Assembly (NCBI RefSeq): GCF_030694375.1
Contig: NZ_JAUXYL010000038.1
Coordinates: 434,001-498,000 of the forward strand
Source: Algoriphagus sp.
Lineage (GTDB): Bacteria; Bacteroidota; Bacteroidia; Cytophagales; Cyclobacteriaceae
Reading direction: 5' to 3'
DNA: 64,000 nucleotides
The notes beneath the pieces are model-generated. The model searched no databases and was not told where the DNA came from. It was given only the letters and a program-made list of their open reading frames with translations. This document shows, one piece after another, positions 1-9,082 of this stretch. Within the stretch, counting starts at the first letter, position 1. Each line of letters begins with the position of its first letter. Position numbers and translations under genes: made by a program.

Positions 1-1
1 C

Positions 2-796
2 CATTCGCTTAATGAAGAAGCCGAAGTAGTGCTCCGTGTAAATACGCTGAAAACTACACGAGAGCGACTCAAAAATCAACTCGCCGCAGATGGCATTAAT
101 ACTTACATCGTCAAAGGATATCCTGATGCGTTGGTTTTAGAGGAAAGAGAAAACGTATTTCGTCACCCCGCTTTCAAGGAAGGACTTTTTGAGGTTCAAG
201 ACGCGAGTTCTCAATTGGTAGCTGCGGCATTGGCCGTAGAGCCGGGGATGAGGGTGATTGATGCCTGTGCAGGGGCCGGAGGGAAGGCACTTCATTTGGC
301 GGCCTTGATGGAAAACAAAGGAAAAATCTTGGCCATGGATGTGGAAGATTGGAAGCTTCAGCAAACTAAACTTCGGGCACGAAGAGATGGGGTCTCGATC
401 ATTGAACCCAAAGCTATCGAAGGTACAAAGACCATCAAGCGCCTAAAAGAATCAGCAGATAGACTGTTACTTGATGTTCCTTGCTCGGGGCTCGGAGTAC
501 TCAGAAGGAATCCCGATACAAAGTGGAAACTAAGCCTAGATTCCATCCAAAAAGTGCGGGAAACGCAACAGGAGATTCTTCAAAGTTACCCGTCAATGCT
601 CAAGCCCGGAGGTCAAATGGTTTATGCTACCTGTAGTATTCTCCCTTCGGAAAACGAACTTCAAGTCAAGAAATTCTTAGAAAGCGAAGCAGGAAAGAAC
701 TTTGAATTGATCGAAGATCAAAAAGTATTGGCCCAGGAAAGCGGATTTGATGGATTTTACATTGCAAGGTTGCTGAAAAAACCCACTGCCGATTAA
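2..796 (+). CDS. RsmB/NOP-family rRNA m5C methyltransferase (3' part)
   Basis: The reading frame is open to the left edge of the window, so the 5' end lies outside; the GTG at 29 in the ORF track is internal because in-frame codons continue upstream of it. The product is a SAM-dependent RNA (cytosine-5) methyltransferase of the RsmB/NOP/Sun family. The visible part contains the SAM-binding stretch VIDACAGAGGKALHLA, the motif IV cysteine in DVPCSGLGVLRRNP, and the motif VI catalytic cysteine in YATCSILPSENE. The C-terminal catalytic domain is complete; only the N-terminal RNA-binding part is missing. Which rRNA cytosine is modified cannot be read from this fragment. Confidence 0.88.
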   Translation, partial: HSLNEEAEVVLRVNTLKTTRERLKNQLAADGINTYIVKGYPDALVLEERENVFRHPAFKEGLFEVQDASSQLVAAALAVEPGMRVIDACAGAGGKALHLAALMENKGKILAMDVEDWKLQQTKLRARRDGVSIIEPKAIEGTKTIKRLKESADRLLLDVPCSGLGVLRRNPDTKWKLSLDSIQKVRETQQEILQSYPSMLKPGGQMVYATCSILPSENELQVKKFLESEAGKNFELIEDQKVLAQESGFDGFYIARLLKKPTAD

Positions 797-859
797 AGAT
801 TATTTCCATAATGGTTTCAAAATCAGCTTCATGTTTTTAATTTCAGTAAAAAAACTGAA

Positions 860-1297
860 ATGAACCTTGAGCTGATTTTTTCAATTGTCAATACCACGGC
901 ATTCATTTGCTGGATATTTCTGTTTGTGCTGTATCATAAGCGTTGGGTTTTCCGAACGCTATTTTCGTTTGTTTTTACGGCGATGGCCTTGGTATACCTT
1001 TTTTTTATTCTAAAAGGATTGTCGGGAGGTGGAGGGGGTGGATTTGATACGTTAGCAAATGTCAAGTTGCTATTTACTAAAGATGAGGCGGTTCTTGCAG
1101 GTTGGATTCATTACCTCGTTTTTGATCTTTTTGTGGGCATGTGGATTTGTCATGATGCAGATATCAGGGGGATCAACCGATGGATACTTTTGCCCTGCTT
1201 ACTGTTGACATTCATGCTTGGTCCCGTGGGTCTTCTGCTTTACATCCTAGTTCGAATGATTTATTTGAAAAAATTCCCTCAGGATCCCTATGCTTAA
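860..1297 (+). CDS. ABA4-like (DUF4281) membrane protein
   Basis: A 145-residue protein with about four predicted membrane segments. The stretch AGWIHYLVFDLFVGMWICHD followed by a C-terminal LLTFMLGPVGLLLYILVR segment is characteristic of the ABA4-like/DUF4281 family, named after a plant protein needed for neoxanthin formation. A glycine run (GGGGGG) separates the second and third segments. The gene overlaps the next membrane-protein gene by 8 bp, so the two are probably co-translated. In pigmented Bacteroidota a role in carotenoid metabolism is conceivable, but that is inference from the plant family member. Confidence 0.7.
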   Translation: MNLELIFSIVNTTAFICWIFLFVLYHKRWVFRTLFSFVFTAMALVYLFFILKGLSGGGGGGFDTLANVKLLFTKDEAVLAGWIHYLVFDLFVGMWICHDADIRGINRWILLPCLLLTFMLGPVGLLLYILVRMIYLKKFPQDPYA

Positions 1298-2057
1298 AGC
1301 CTTTTACCTTGAATTAAAACTAAGAAATGCCTTTTTAGCAAAATCCGGAATGTTTTGCTTTTTACTGGCGGCGATGCTGGTATTCTTTCCGTTAGTCGAT
1401 CCGAGAGTACTACAAGGTGTAAATGTCTGGATAAAGCCATTGAAGTTTTTCGTTTCTGTAGGTATCTTTTTTTGGACAATGGCATGGCTGATGGCTCATT
1501 TGAATGAACCAGAGAAAGTAAAAAAGATAAGTCTTTGGGTTTTTATTTTGATGGTCATCGAGTTGACTTTGATCACTTATCAGGCTGCACAGGGCAAACT
1601 TTCCCACTTCAACATCAGCTCATTTTGGGATATTATGATTTTTCAGACGATGGGTGTAGCGATTCTGTTGAATTCATTGGTAGTGCTTTGGTTTTTCATC
1701 CTTTTTAGAAAAGTGAGTCATTTACCTTCAGGCTATGCCTTGGCAATCCGAATTGGTCTCATTATATTTCTGATAGCAGGATTTGAAGGATTTGTGATGG
1801 CAGGAAGGCTGGGCCATACTGTTGGCGCCACTGACGGACAGGATGGTGTTTTTCTTTTGGGTTGGGCCAAAGCCTACGGAGATTTGCGTGTTTTTCATTT
1901 TCTGGGTTTACATGCCCTCCAAATTCTGCCGCTATTGGCTTGGTTTTTCTGGAAAGACAACGCTAAAATCTCTGGAATAGTAGGCTTCGTTTATTTTATA
2001 CTAAGCTCAACCACGCTTTGGTTGGCAATTCAAGGAAAAGGAATTTGGCCCTTTTAA
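1290..2057 (+). CDS. Uncharacterised multi-pass membrane protein
   Basis: A 255-residue, very hydrophobic protein with roughly seven membrane segments. I do not recognise a named family. Notable polar positions inside the membrane region are the conserved-looking blocks GVNVWIKPLKFFVSVGIFFWT, MAGRLGHTVGATDG and DLRVFHFLGLHALQILPL, the last with two histidines that could bind a cofactor or metal. The start overlaps the ABA4-like gene by 8 bp in another frame, which argues for translational coupling and a shared task. No terminator follows before the guaB promoter region. Confidence 0.65.
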   Translation: MLKAFYLELKLRNAFLAKSGMFCFLLAAMLVFFPLVDPRVLQGVNVWIKPLKFFVSVGIFFWTMAWLMAHLNEPEKVKKISLWVFILMVIELTLITYQAAQGKLSHFNISSFWDIMIFQTMGVAILLNSLVVLWFFILFRKVSHLPSGYALAIRIGLIIFLIAGFEGFVMAGRLGHTVGATDGQDGVFLLGWAKAYGDLRVFHFLGLHALQILPLLAWFFWKDNAKISGIVGFVYFILSSTTLWLAIQGKGIWPF

Positions 2058-2155
2058 ATGATTGATTTCCAAAGCTTCTTCCAAAAAGAGTAACATTTAC
2101 CTCGGTTTTCAATATTAATTTTGTTTTGGGCTGGGATGGCATTACTTTTTGTGTG

Positions 2156-2163
2156 TAACTTTG
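2156..2163 (+). promoter_or_regulatory. guaB -7 promoter box (TAACTTTG)
   Basis: TAACTTTG matches the Bacteroidota -7 consensus TAnnTTTG exactly and ends 36 bp before the guaB ATG, predicting a leader of about 30 nt. No TTTG is seen at the usual -33 spacing, so the upstream element is weak or unassigned. Confidence 0.55.
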
Positions 2164-2175
2164 ACGGGCAAATAG

Positions 2176-3678
<1,503 letters not shown>

Positions 3679-3684
3679 TTTAAA

Positions 3685-3726
3685 AAAAGGCCAATTCCAT
3701 TTAGGATTTGGCCTTTTAGATTTTTA
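3685..3726. terminator. Bidirectional rho-independent terminator between guaB and res
   Basis: A perfect 10-bp stem AAAAGGCCAA / TTGGCCTTTT with a 13-nt loop lies 6 bp after the guaB stop. It has T-rich sequence on the plus side and an A-run on the other side, so it can also end the convergent minus-strand res transcript. Confidence 0.8.
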
Positions 3727-3772
3727 ATGGAGGTTATTTTTGAAATTGCTGAAAAAATCTGAATCCCATCTT

Positions 3773-4231
3773 TTATCCATTCACCTCAAAACTTACATCC
3801 CATTCATCCAGGATCCTCACAGATTTGGGAAATTCTTTATGAAAGGGATTGATTAGCAGATTATGTTCTTGAGGATAACTGGAAATAGGGATTCTAATAG
3901 AAGGGATTTTCAAAAAAGGCGATATCATTCCTTTTGCCCAGGTTGTACCAAACTCCTGCGTGGACCTTGGATACGGCCTGTTTTTCCAGTCAGCCGGAAG
4001 AAAATCAGCATCCAATTCAGGGATTTCCCCAGTCATTTCCATGATGACTAATTTCCATTTGCTTTGGGTCACGACCGGTCCCTTGATGCTGAGCAATTCC
4101 AGGAAATTGAGCGAACTCATCGCACAGGCATAGATCATCGGGGTGCCAAATTGATTCCATCGACCCGGTCCAATTGCGTAACCTAGACTGTCTCTTCCCG
4201 GTAAGTTTTCGATCAGCCGAAAATACCGCAT
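3773..4231 (-). CDS. RES-domain toxin
   Basis: A 152-residue RES-domain protein. Characterised RES toxins of res-xre modules deplete cellular NAD+. The family's arginine, tyrosine and glutamate signatures are visible in MRYFRLI near the N-terminus, in GPGRWNQFGTPMIYACAMSSLNFLELL, and the typical late block LLINPFHKEFPKSVRI is present. The length is normal for the family. It starts one nucleotide after the stop codon of the Xre/ParS-type antitoxin, the usual antitoxin-first order. The toxic activity is inferred from family and context. Confidence 0.85.
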   Translation of the reverse strand: MRYFRLIENLPGRDSLGYAIGPGRWNQFGTPMIYACAMSSLNFLELLSIKGPVVTQSKWKLVIMEMTGEIPELDADFLPADWKNRPYPRSTQEFGTTWAKGMISPFLKIPSIRIPISSYPQEHNLLINPFHKEFPKSVRILDEWDVSFEVNG

Positions 4232-4232
4232 G

Positions 4233-4700
4233 TCATAGGATATTTCCCCATGAGATCGCCTCCAATGCCTGATCCACCAAAGAAATCTGATAGGGATTTT
4301 TGAGGAGATAAGCGGGCTTTTGATTGCCCAGTGCGGTATTGGGAGTGTGAAGCCATTGGGAAAGCAACTCCTCCGTACCGAAAATCCGGATACCCTTGGC
4401 TATAATCTGATCCATCTCTAATAGATTTTTGGTGAGTGACTTACTGAGCTTTCGGTCTTCCTTTTTCCAGCGGAAAAGCGTACTTGGATCTACCTCCATC
4501 ACCTCCGCAATGTCACTGTTGGTGAAATCCAAATAGTCAAAAAACTGCCCCGTCTCATGGAAATCCAAAACTGCCCCATAAGGCTCTCTGCTTTCATTTA
4601 CTATAGCCGGTGAAGCCTGAAAAAAATGATAGGGCCGAATCCCGGTCTCAATTACTTCAGGATTGTCTGCCGAAAATCGAATCTTCCAAGTCTGGCTCAT
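4233..4700 (-). CDS. Xre/MbcA/ParS-family antitoxin of the RES module
   Basis: A 155-residue antitoxin partner of the RES toxin. The central part (YLDFTNSDIAEVMEVDPSTLFRWKK) is a helix-turn-helix of Xre type. The C-terminal 50 residues (GTEELLSQWLHTPNTALGNQKPAYLLKNP...) form the DUF2384/ParS toxin-binding domain. It lies directly upstream of the toxin gene with a 1-nt gap, so translation is coupled. Such antitoxins normally repress their own operon; two near-identical 15-bp repeats lie just upstream of its start. ypdA ends 81 bp upstream on the same strand, so read-through from that operon is possible. Confidence 0.85.
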   Translation of the reverse strand: MSQTWKIRFSADNPEVIETGIRPYHFFQASPAIVNESREPYGAVLDFHETGQFFDYLDFTNSDIAEVMEVDPSTLFRWKKEDRKLSKSLTKNLLEMDQIIAKGIRIFGTEELLSQWLHTPNTALGNQKPAYLLKNPYQISLVDQALEAISWGNIL

Positions 4701-4741
4701 TGCTAAAATTCTTATGATCTCCAGAAAGTTACAAATAAATT

Positions 4742-4778
4742 TCTTATTTGCAATTTATAAAACTCCTATTTGCAATTT
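4742..4778. repeat. Pair of 15-bp direct repeats upstream of res-xre (candidate operator)
   Basis: TCTTATTTGCAATTT at 4742-4756 and TCCTATTTGCAATTT at 4764-4778 differ at one base and are spaced 22 bp start to start, about two helical turns. They lie 42-78 bp upstream of the antitoxin start on the minus strand, where an autoregulatory operator would be expected. Confidence 0.45.
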
Positions 4779-4781
4779 TTT

Positions 4782-5756
4782 TTACTTTTCCATTTTGGTT
4801 TTGATGTCGTTTAGGATTGAGGCTGCGTGGACGATACTGTTTTCGATAAAAAATTCCCGTGTATTCAATCCGCCACAAACTACTCCTGCCAAATAAACGC
4901 CCGGAACATTGGACTCTTGATTGGTTTGATCGTAGCAGGGTTGTCGTTTTTCGTCCAGACTCATTTCAACGCCCAATTGATTGAGAAGCGAAAAATTAGG
5001 TTTGTAACCTGTCATTGCCAACACCCAGTCATTTTCTATGGTGATTTCACCTTCAGGGCTTTCTATGACGACTTCGTGCAGGCGTATTTCCTTGACTTTG
5101 GATCGTGTAAACGCCTTGATAGATCCCTCTTTTATCCTGTTCATAATATCGGGGCGAACCCAATACTTCACATTTTCGTCCACCTCATCTCCAAGCAACA
5201 CCATACTGACTTCGGCACCTTTTCTCCAGGTTTCCAAGGCCGCATCTACAGCAGAATTTGCCCCACCTACGACCAATACCTTTTGATTGATAAAAGGCCA
5301 AGGCTCTTTGTAATAGTGAAGTACCTTTGGAAGGTCTTCTCCGGGAATGTTCATCAGGTTTGGCAAATCATAAAACCCCGTTGCCAATACGAGTTTTTTG
5401 GAATCATATTCCCCTTTGGAAGTGCTGACATGGAAAATATCATCTTGTTTGTATAAGGTTTGAACTGCCTCGTATAAGTTTACCTTGAGTTTGAAATGAA
5501 AGAAAATCCTTCTGTAATATTCCAAAGCTTCCGTTCGGGTAGGTTTTACACCTACCGACATGAATGGAATATCAGCCATCTCCAGGCGGTCTGAGGTGGA
5601 GAAAAAAGTCATGTTGACTGGATAGTTGAAAATAGAATTGGTCAAAGCTCCCTTTTCCAAAATCAGATAATCCAAACCAGCCTTTTGAGCCTCAATACCG
5701 CAGGCAAGGCCGATTGGACCGCCGCCGATGATGATCAAGTCAAGTAACTTTTCCAT
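4782..5756 (-). CDS. ypdA: YpdA-family bacillithiol disulfide reductase
   Basis: A 324-residue flavoprotein of the YpdA/Bdr family, which reduces bacillithiol disulfide with NADPH in the cytosol. The N-terminal FAD-binding motif is GGGPIGLACG at residues 11-20. A second dinucleotide-binding motif, VVGGANSAVDAAL, lies near residue 165 for NADPH, and VPGVYLAGVVCGG near the C-terminus is the FAD-side motif. There is no CxxC pair in the middle, which separates it from thioredoxin reductase. It follows the NRDE gene with a 6-bp gap, so the two are co-transcribed. Its presence suggests the organism uses bacillithiol as a low-molecular-weight thiol. Confidence 0.85.
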   Translation of the reverse strand: MEKLLDLIIIGGGPIGLACGIEAQKAGLDYLILEKGALTNSIFNYPVNMTFFSTSDRLEMADIPFMSVGVKPTRTEALEYYRRIFFHFKLKVNLYEAVQTLYKQDDIFHVSTSKGEYDSKKLVLATGFYDLPNLMNIPGEDLPKVLHYYKEPWPFINQKVLVVGGANSAVDAALETWRKGAEVSMVLLGDEVDENVKYWVRPDIMNRIKEGSIKAFTRSKVKEIRLHEVVIESPEGEITIENDWVLAMTGYKPNFSLLNQLGVEMSLDEKRQPCYDQTNQESNVPGVYLAGVVCGGLNTREFFIENSIVHAASILNDIKTKMEK

Positions 5757-5762
5757 AATATT

Positions 5763-6527
5763 TTACTTTGTAGTAGTCGTGAAGCTGATATTTCTATCTG
5801 AAAATATAGAAGGATTCCAATTAAAAGTTCGTTCCGTGATTTTTGTTTCACCGCGCCAATTTTTTAATACTGCTGTGGCTGAAACTGTACCGTAATTAGG
5901 CTGGATTCGGATCAATTGTGAAGAAAGTCCAACTTCCATCTGTTCAGGAACTCCTGTGTCAGGCAAGGTTTCAATCGAGTAAGTTTCATCGGATTTCAGG
6001 ATTTGGAGTAGATTTTCGGCAGAGATTTCGGTTGAAAGCACCCTTGCCAATTGGCTTTTGGCTAAGTCTACTTTTGGCCAGGGATCATTGATCAAGCCAT
6101 TGCTTAATCCATGAATCCCGGGTTGAATTTCCTGAATATCTTCAGCGTAATTGCTGAGGTAAAATAGCTTTTCGCTATCTCCAACCAGCAAATTAAAGCC
6201 TTCATATCGATCTTTTTCTTTGAAAACTTCCCTGAGGTAAGTTTCGGGCTCCAAGTTTCCCTCAAGATAAGTTTCCACAAGCTTACCTCTGCTTACTTCC
6301 CCTTTCTTAGGTTTGGAGAAATCCCTGTAATTCGTCAAAAGAGACCATTTCCCGTTGGGATGAAAACCCATCCAAGTTCCTCCCCCACGGAGATCTTTGC
6401 CTGCGATCAATCCACTTTTCCAAGAATGAAGTTCAGCAGTTGGTCGGTCAAAAAATTCATCCCGGTTGGCACTGATGACAAGTGGAAATTCATCATGATT
6501 TTTCCAGGAAATGGCTACTAGACACAT
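5763..6527 (-). CDS. NRDE (TANGO2-like) family protein
   Basis: A 254-residue protein beginning MCLVAI and carrying the diagnostic NRDE motif in VISANRDEFFDRPT, followed by GGTWMGFHPNGKWSLLTNYRD and LLVGDSEKLFYLSN. These define the NRDE/TANGO2 family. Its cysteine-2 after the initiator methionine is typical of Ntn-hydrolase-like members; the substrate is unknown in bacteria. It is the first gene of a two-gene minus-strand unit with ypdA. A terminator separates it from the Old Yellow Enzyme gene upstream. Confidence 0.85.
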   Translation of the reverse strand: MCLVAISWKNHDEFPLVISANRDEFFDRPTAELHSWKSGLIAGKDLRGGGTWMGFHPNGKWSLLTNYRDFSKPKKGEVSRGKLVETYLEGNLEPETYLREVFKEKDRYEGFNLLVGDSEKLFYLSNYAEDIQEIQPGIHGLSNGLINDPWPKVDLAKSQLARVLSTEISAENLLQILKSDETYSIETLPDTGVPEQMEVGLSSQLIRIQPNYGTVSATAVLKNWRGETKITERTFNWNPSIFSDRNISFTTTTK

Positions 6528-6542
6528 ACTTTAAATGTAAAT

Positions 6543-6569
6543 AAAAGGGGCTGTTTTTCGGACAGCCCC
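6543..6569 (-). terminator. Terminator of the Old Yellow Enzyme gene
   Basis: On the minus strand an 8-bp perfect stem GGGGCTGT / ACAGCCCC with a 7-nt loop is followed by TTTTATTT, right after the reductase stop codon. Confidence 0.75.
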
Positions 6570-6579
6570 CAATGGTGAA

Positions 6580-7692
6580 TTAATCAACTTTTGCCTCTTG
6601 GAGACTTGGATAGTCTATAAAGCCTTTTTCTCCAACTGTATAAAATGTGCTCTGATCCCATTCAGCAAGGCTTGCGTTTTCGGCAAATCGCTCTGGCAAA
6701 TCTGGGTTTGAAATAAACGGTTTGCCAAAAGCAACTGCATCCGCATCGCCATCCTCTATCACACGGTTTCCGCTTTCCTGATCGAATCCACTGTTGATGA
6801 CCAAAGTTCCTTTAAATATAGGACGATATCGTTTGGCGATATTTTTCTCAGCAAAAGGGACTTCACTCACATCTGTAAATGGCTCAGAAAGATGCAGGTA
6901 GGCAAGATTGTAATCATTTAATTTTTTGATGATGTAATCGAAAGTCGGGATAGTTTCCTCATCCATTGTCATACCAAACACTCCGTTTAGGGAAGGATTC
7001 AGTCTTAGTCCAATTCTATTTTCAGGCATCACTTCTTTGATCGCTTCAATTACCTCAAATAGAATCCGAGCTCTGTTTTCGATGCTTCCACCATATTCAT
7101 CGGTCCGATGATTGGAGGTTCCATTGAAGAATTGGTGAAACAAATAGCCATTGGATGAATGAATTTCCACTCCGTCAAATCCAGCTTCCATCGCATTTTT
7201 TGCCGCATTTTTGAAGTCAGCAATTGTCTGCTTGATTTCTGCTAAAGTCATGGCCTTAGCAGCAACTGTTTCTTTGAAGCCTTCAGGTGTGTAGGATTTT
7301 GAATGAGGATTGGTAGCTGATGCTGAAAGTGGCAATTCTCCATTATGAAAATCCGGGTGTGACATCCTGCCTACATGCCAAAGCTGAATGAAAATATGCC
7401 CACCTTCCTCATGGACCGCTTTTGTGACACTCTTCCAAGCCTCGGTTTGGGCTTCAGAATAAATTCCCGGAGTATTGATATACCCAACTGCTTGAGGCGA
7501 TACTTGAGATCCTTCCGTTATAATAAGGCCTGCCGTGGCTCGCTGTCTGTAATATTCATCGTGAAGTTCAAAAACCTTTTTCGCTGGGTTGGCTGCCCTG
7601 CTTCTGGTCATTGGAGCCATCCAGACTCGATTTCTCAGTGTTAAATCGCCTACTTTGATCGGCTGTAAAAGTGGTTGATCGGTATTTTTCAT
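6580..7692 (-). CDS. Old Yellow Enzyme family alkene reductase
   Basis: A 370-residue FMN-dependent ene-reductase of the OYE/NemA type that reduces activated C=C bonds with NAD(P)H. The barrel start PIKVGDLTLRNRVWMAPMTRSRA, the HVGRMSHPDFH region, the substrate-binding EIHSSNGYLFHQFFN and the FMN-phosphate region AVAFGKPFISNPDLPER are all visible, and the length is that of the family. It is a single gene, divergent from the SDR at 7800. In vivo substrates of this family are usually unknown; detoxification of reactive enones is the common guess. Confidence 0.9.
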   Translation of the reverse strand: MKNTDQPLLQPIKVGDLTLRNRVWMAPMTRSRAANPAKKVFELHDEYYRQRATAGLIITEGSQVSPQAVGYINTPGIYSEAQTEAWKSVTKAVHEEGGHIFIQLWHVGRMSHPDFHNGELPLSASATNPHSKSYTPEGFKETVAAKAMTLAEIKQTIADFKNAAKNAMEAGFDGVEIHSSNGYLFHQFFNGTSNHRTDEYGGSIENRARILFEVIEAIKEVMPENRIGLRLNPSLNGVFGMTMDEETIPTFDYIIKKLNDYNLAYLHLSEPFTDVSEVPFAEKNIAKRYRPIFKGTLVINSGFDQESGNRVIEDGDADAVAFGKPFISNPDLPERFAENASLAEWDQSTFYTVGEKGFIDYPSLQEAKVD

Positions 7693-7799
7693 ACTAGTTG
7701 GTTATTCGTTTAAATTAGATGTATATACAATTAAAATTCAAACGTGATAGTTCCGAAGAAAGAAAAAATATAAATTGACTTCACCTAACCTAGATAGCA

Positions 7800-8600
7800 A
7801 TGAACCCAAATTTAATTTTGATTACTGGCGCCGGAAGTGGCATTGGTCTACATCTGGCAGCAGCTCTTTTTGATAGGGGGTTCACGTTGCTTTTGGTTGA
7901 CTTGAGCACACCTGCGATTGAAAAAAAGTTTAATGGGAGTTCAGCAGTCCATGTTATGACAGGGGATATTTCAAAAGCAGAAACTTGGAACCATGCCATT
8001 AACCTTGCTAAAAATTTGGGCCAGCCGATCTCACATTTAATCAATTGTGCGGGAGTTATTCGGCCGGGATTTGTAGCTGATTATGCCTTGGCTGATATTG
8101 ATTTTCATCTCGACGTCAATACTAAAGGAACCATCCTGGGTACTTCGATCATCGGAAAAGAAATGAAATTTCAGGGGTTTGGGCATATTATTAATATTGC
8201 CTCTTTAGCTGGAATCGCTCCTGTTTCAGGCTTGAGTTTGTACACCGCCTCCAAATTTGCCGTACGAGGCTTTTCATTGGCAGCGGCTGCGGAGTTTCGT
8301 GATTTTGGGATCTTTGTTTCCGTAGTTTGTCCTGATTTGGTGGATACCCCGATGCTTACCACGCAATTGGATTATCCCGAAGAATCTAAATTATCATTCA
8401 GCGGCCCAAAAAAGGTGTTAAGACCAGAGGACATCACTCGTGTTATATTGGAGTTGATGGAAAATCCGCGTGTTCAGGTCTGTATTCCTGAGACGAGAGG
8501 GTTTCTTGCAAAAATTGCCGGAGCTTGGCCTAAAATCGGAGAGCTTTTTCGCGCCAATCTTGAATCAAAGGGACGAAAGGCAATTCAAAAAAGAAAGTAA
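7800..8600 (+). CDS. SDR family NAD(P)-dependent oxidoreductase
   Basis: A 266-residue short-chain dehydrogenase. The N-terminal cofactor motif is TGAGSGIG and the catalytic block is YTASKFAVRG (YxxxK) after NIASLAGIAPVSG, with the NCAG-type motif LINCAGVIRP. The acidic residue after the second strand (LLLVDLS) favours NAD(H). The substrate cannot be inferred. It is divergent from the ene-reductase, with 107 bp between their starts, and ends about 32 bp before the BlaI operator array. Confidence 0.85.
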   Translation: MNPNLILITGAGSGIGLHLAAALFDRGFTLLLVDLSTPAIEKKFNGSSAVHVMTGDISKAETWNHAINLAKNLGQPISHLINCAGVIRPGFVADYALADIDFHLDVNTKGTILGTSIIGKEMKFQGFGHIINIASLAGIAPVSGLSLYTASKFAVRGFSLAAAAEFRDFGIFVSVVCPDLVDTPMLTTQLDYPEESKLSFSGPKKVLRPEDITRVILELMENPRVQVCIPETRGFLAKIAGAWPKIGELFRANLESKGRKAIQKRK

Positions 8601-8632
8601 ACGGCAGGCAATCAGTATTTAACACTTTTTAA

Positions 8633-8648
8633 TACGAAAATAATCGTA
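8633..8648. promoter_or_regulatory. BlaI-type operator O1
   Basis: TACGAAAATAATCGTA is an inverted repeat TACGA-N6-TCGTA lying just upstream of the -33 element of the blaI promoter. Two more sites with the same 16-bp architecture follow at 8662 and 8687. Confidence 0.75.
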
Positions 8649-8653
8649 CTTTT

Positions 8654-8685
8654 TTTGATAATACGATAAGCTTCGTATAACTTTG
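8654..8685 (+). promoter_or_regulatory. Promoter of the blaI-M56 operon (TTTG-N20-TAACTTTG)
   Basis: A -33 TTTG at 8654-8657 and a perfect -7 TAACTTTG at 8678-8685 are separated by 20 bp, matching the Bacteroidota sigma consensus. The start site is predicted near 8690, about 22 nt before the blaI ATG. One operator fills the spacer and another covers the start site. Confidence 0.8.
8662..8677. promoter_or_regulatory. BlaI-type operator O2 in the promoter spacer
   Basis: TACGATAAGCTTCGTA has the form TACGA-N6-TCGTA and sits exactly between the -33 and -7 boxes, so a bound repressor would occlude sigma factor contacts. Confidence 0.75.
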
Positions 8686-8686
8686 G

Positions 8687-8702
8687 TACGAAAGTAATCG
8701 TA
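8687..8702. promoter_or_regulatory. BlaI-type operator O3 over the start site
   Basis: TACGAAAGTAATCGTA, again TACGA-N6-TCGTA, starts 2 bp after the -7 box and covers the predicted transcription start. It differs from O1 at one base. Confidence 0.75.
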
Positions 8703-8711
8703 GATACTGCC

Positions 8712-9080
8712 ATGAACAAACCAACTGAATCAGAATTAGAAATTTTGTCCCTACTGTGGGAAATGAAAGAAGCCAGCGTCCGCCAAATTCATGAGCGCCT
8801 GGCCGAGACAAAGGATACCGGCTACACTACTACCTTGAAAACCATGCAAATCATGCATGCCAAAGGAATGGTAACCCGGGATGAAGAAAACAGGTCTCAT
8901 ATTTACCGCCCGAAGACTAATCAAAAGGAAACGCAAAACTCACTTTTGAAAAATCTGATGAGCACTGCCTTCGGAGGTTCATCAAAGGCATTGGTCATGC
9001 AGGCGTTGGGACAGGATAATCCTTCCAAGGATGAAATTGATGAAATCAGGGCGTTTCTTGACCAACTTGAAAATAATTAG
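8712..9080 (+). CDS. BlaI/MecI/CopY-family transcriptional repressor
   Basis: A 122-residue winged-helix repressor. The family pattern is clear: TESELEILSLLWEMKEASVRQIHERL followed by the recognition region DTGYTTTLKTMQIMHAKGMVTRDEENRSHIYRP. The C-terminal third should form the dimerisation part. In the BlaI/MecI systems a membrane M56 peptidase of BlaR1 type triggers cleavage of the repressor; here such a gene follows 2 bp downstream. The three dyad sites around the promoter strongly suggest autoregulation of this two-gene operon. What signal is sensed, and whether other genes are controlled, is not visible. Confidence 0.92.
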   Translation: MNKPTESELEILSLLWEMKEASVRQIHERLAETKDTGYTTTLKTMQIMHAKGMVTRDEENRSHIYRPKTNQKETQNSLLKNLMSTAFGGSSKALVMQALGQDNPSKDEIDEIRAFLDQLENN

Positions 9081-9082
9081 CT

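Noticed and set aside
4827-5456. 209-residue plus-strand ORF opposite ypdA
   Set aside because: It is a shadow of the strongly conserved ypdA frame, with no recognisable motif and no promoter.
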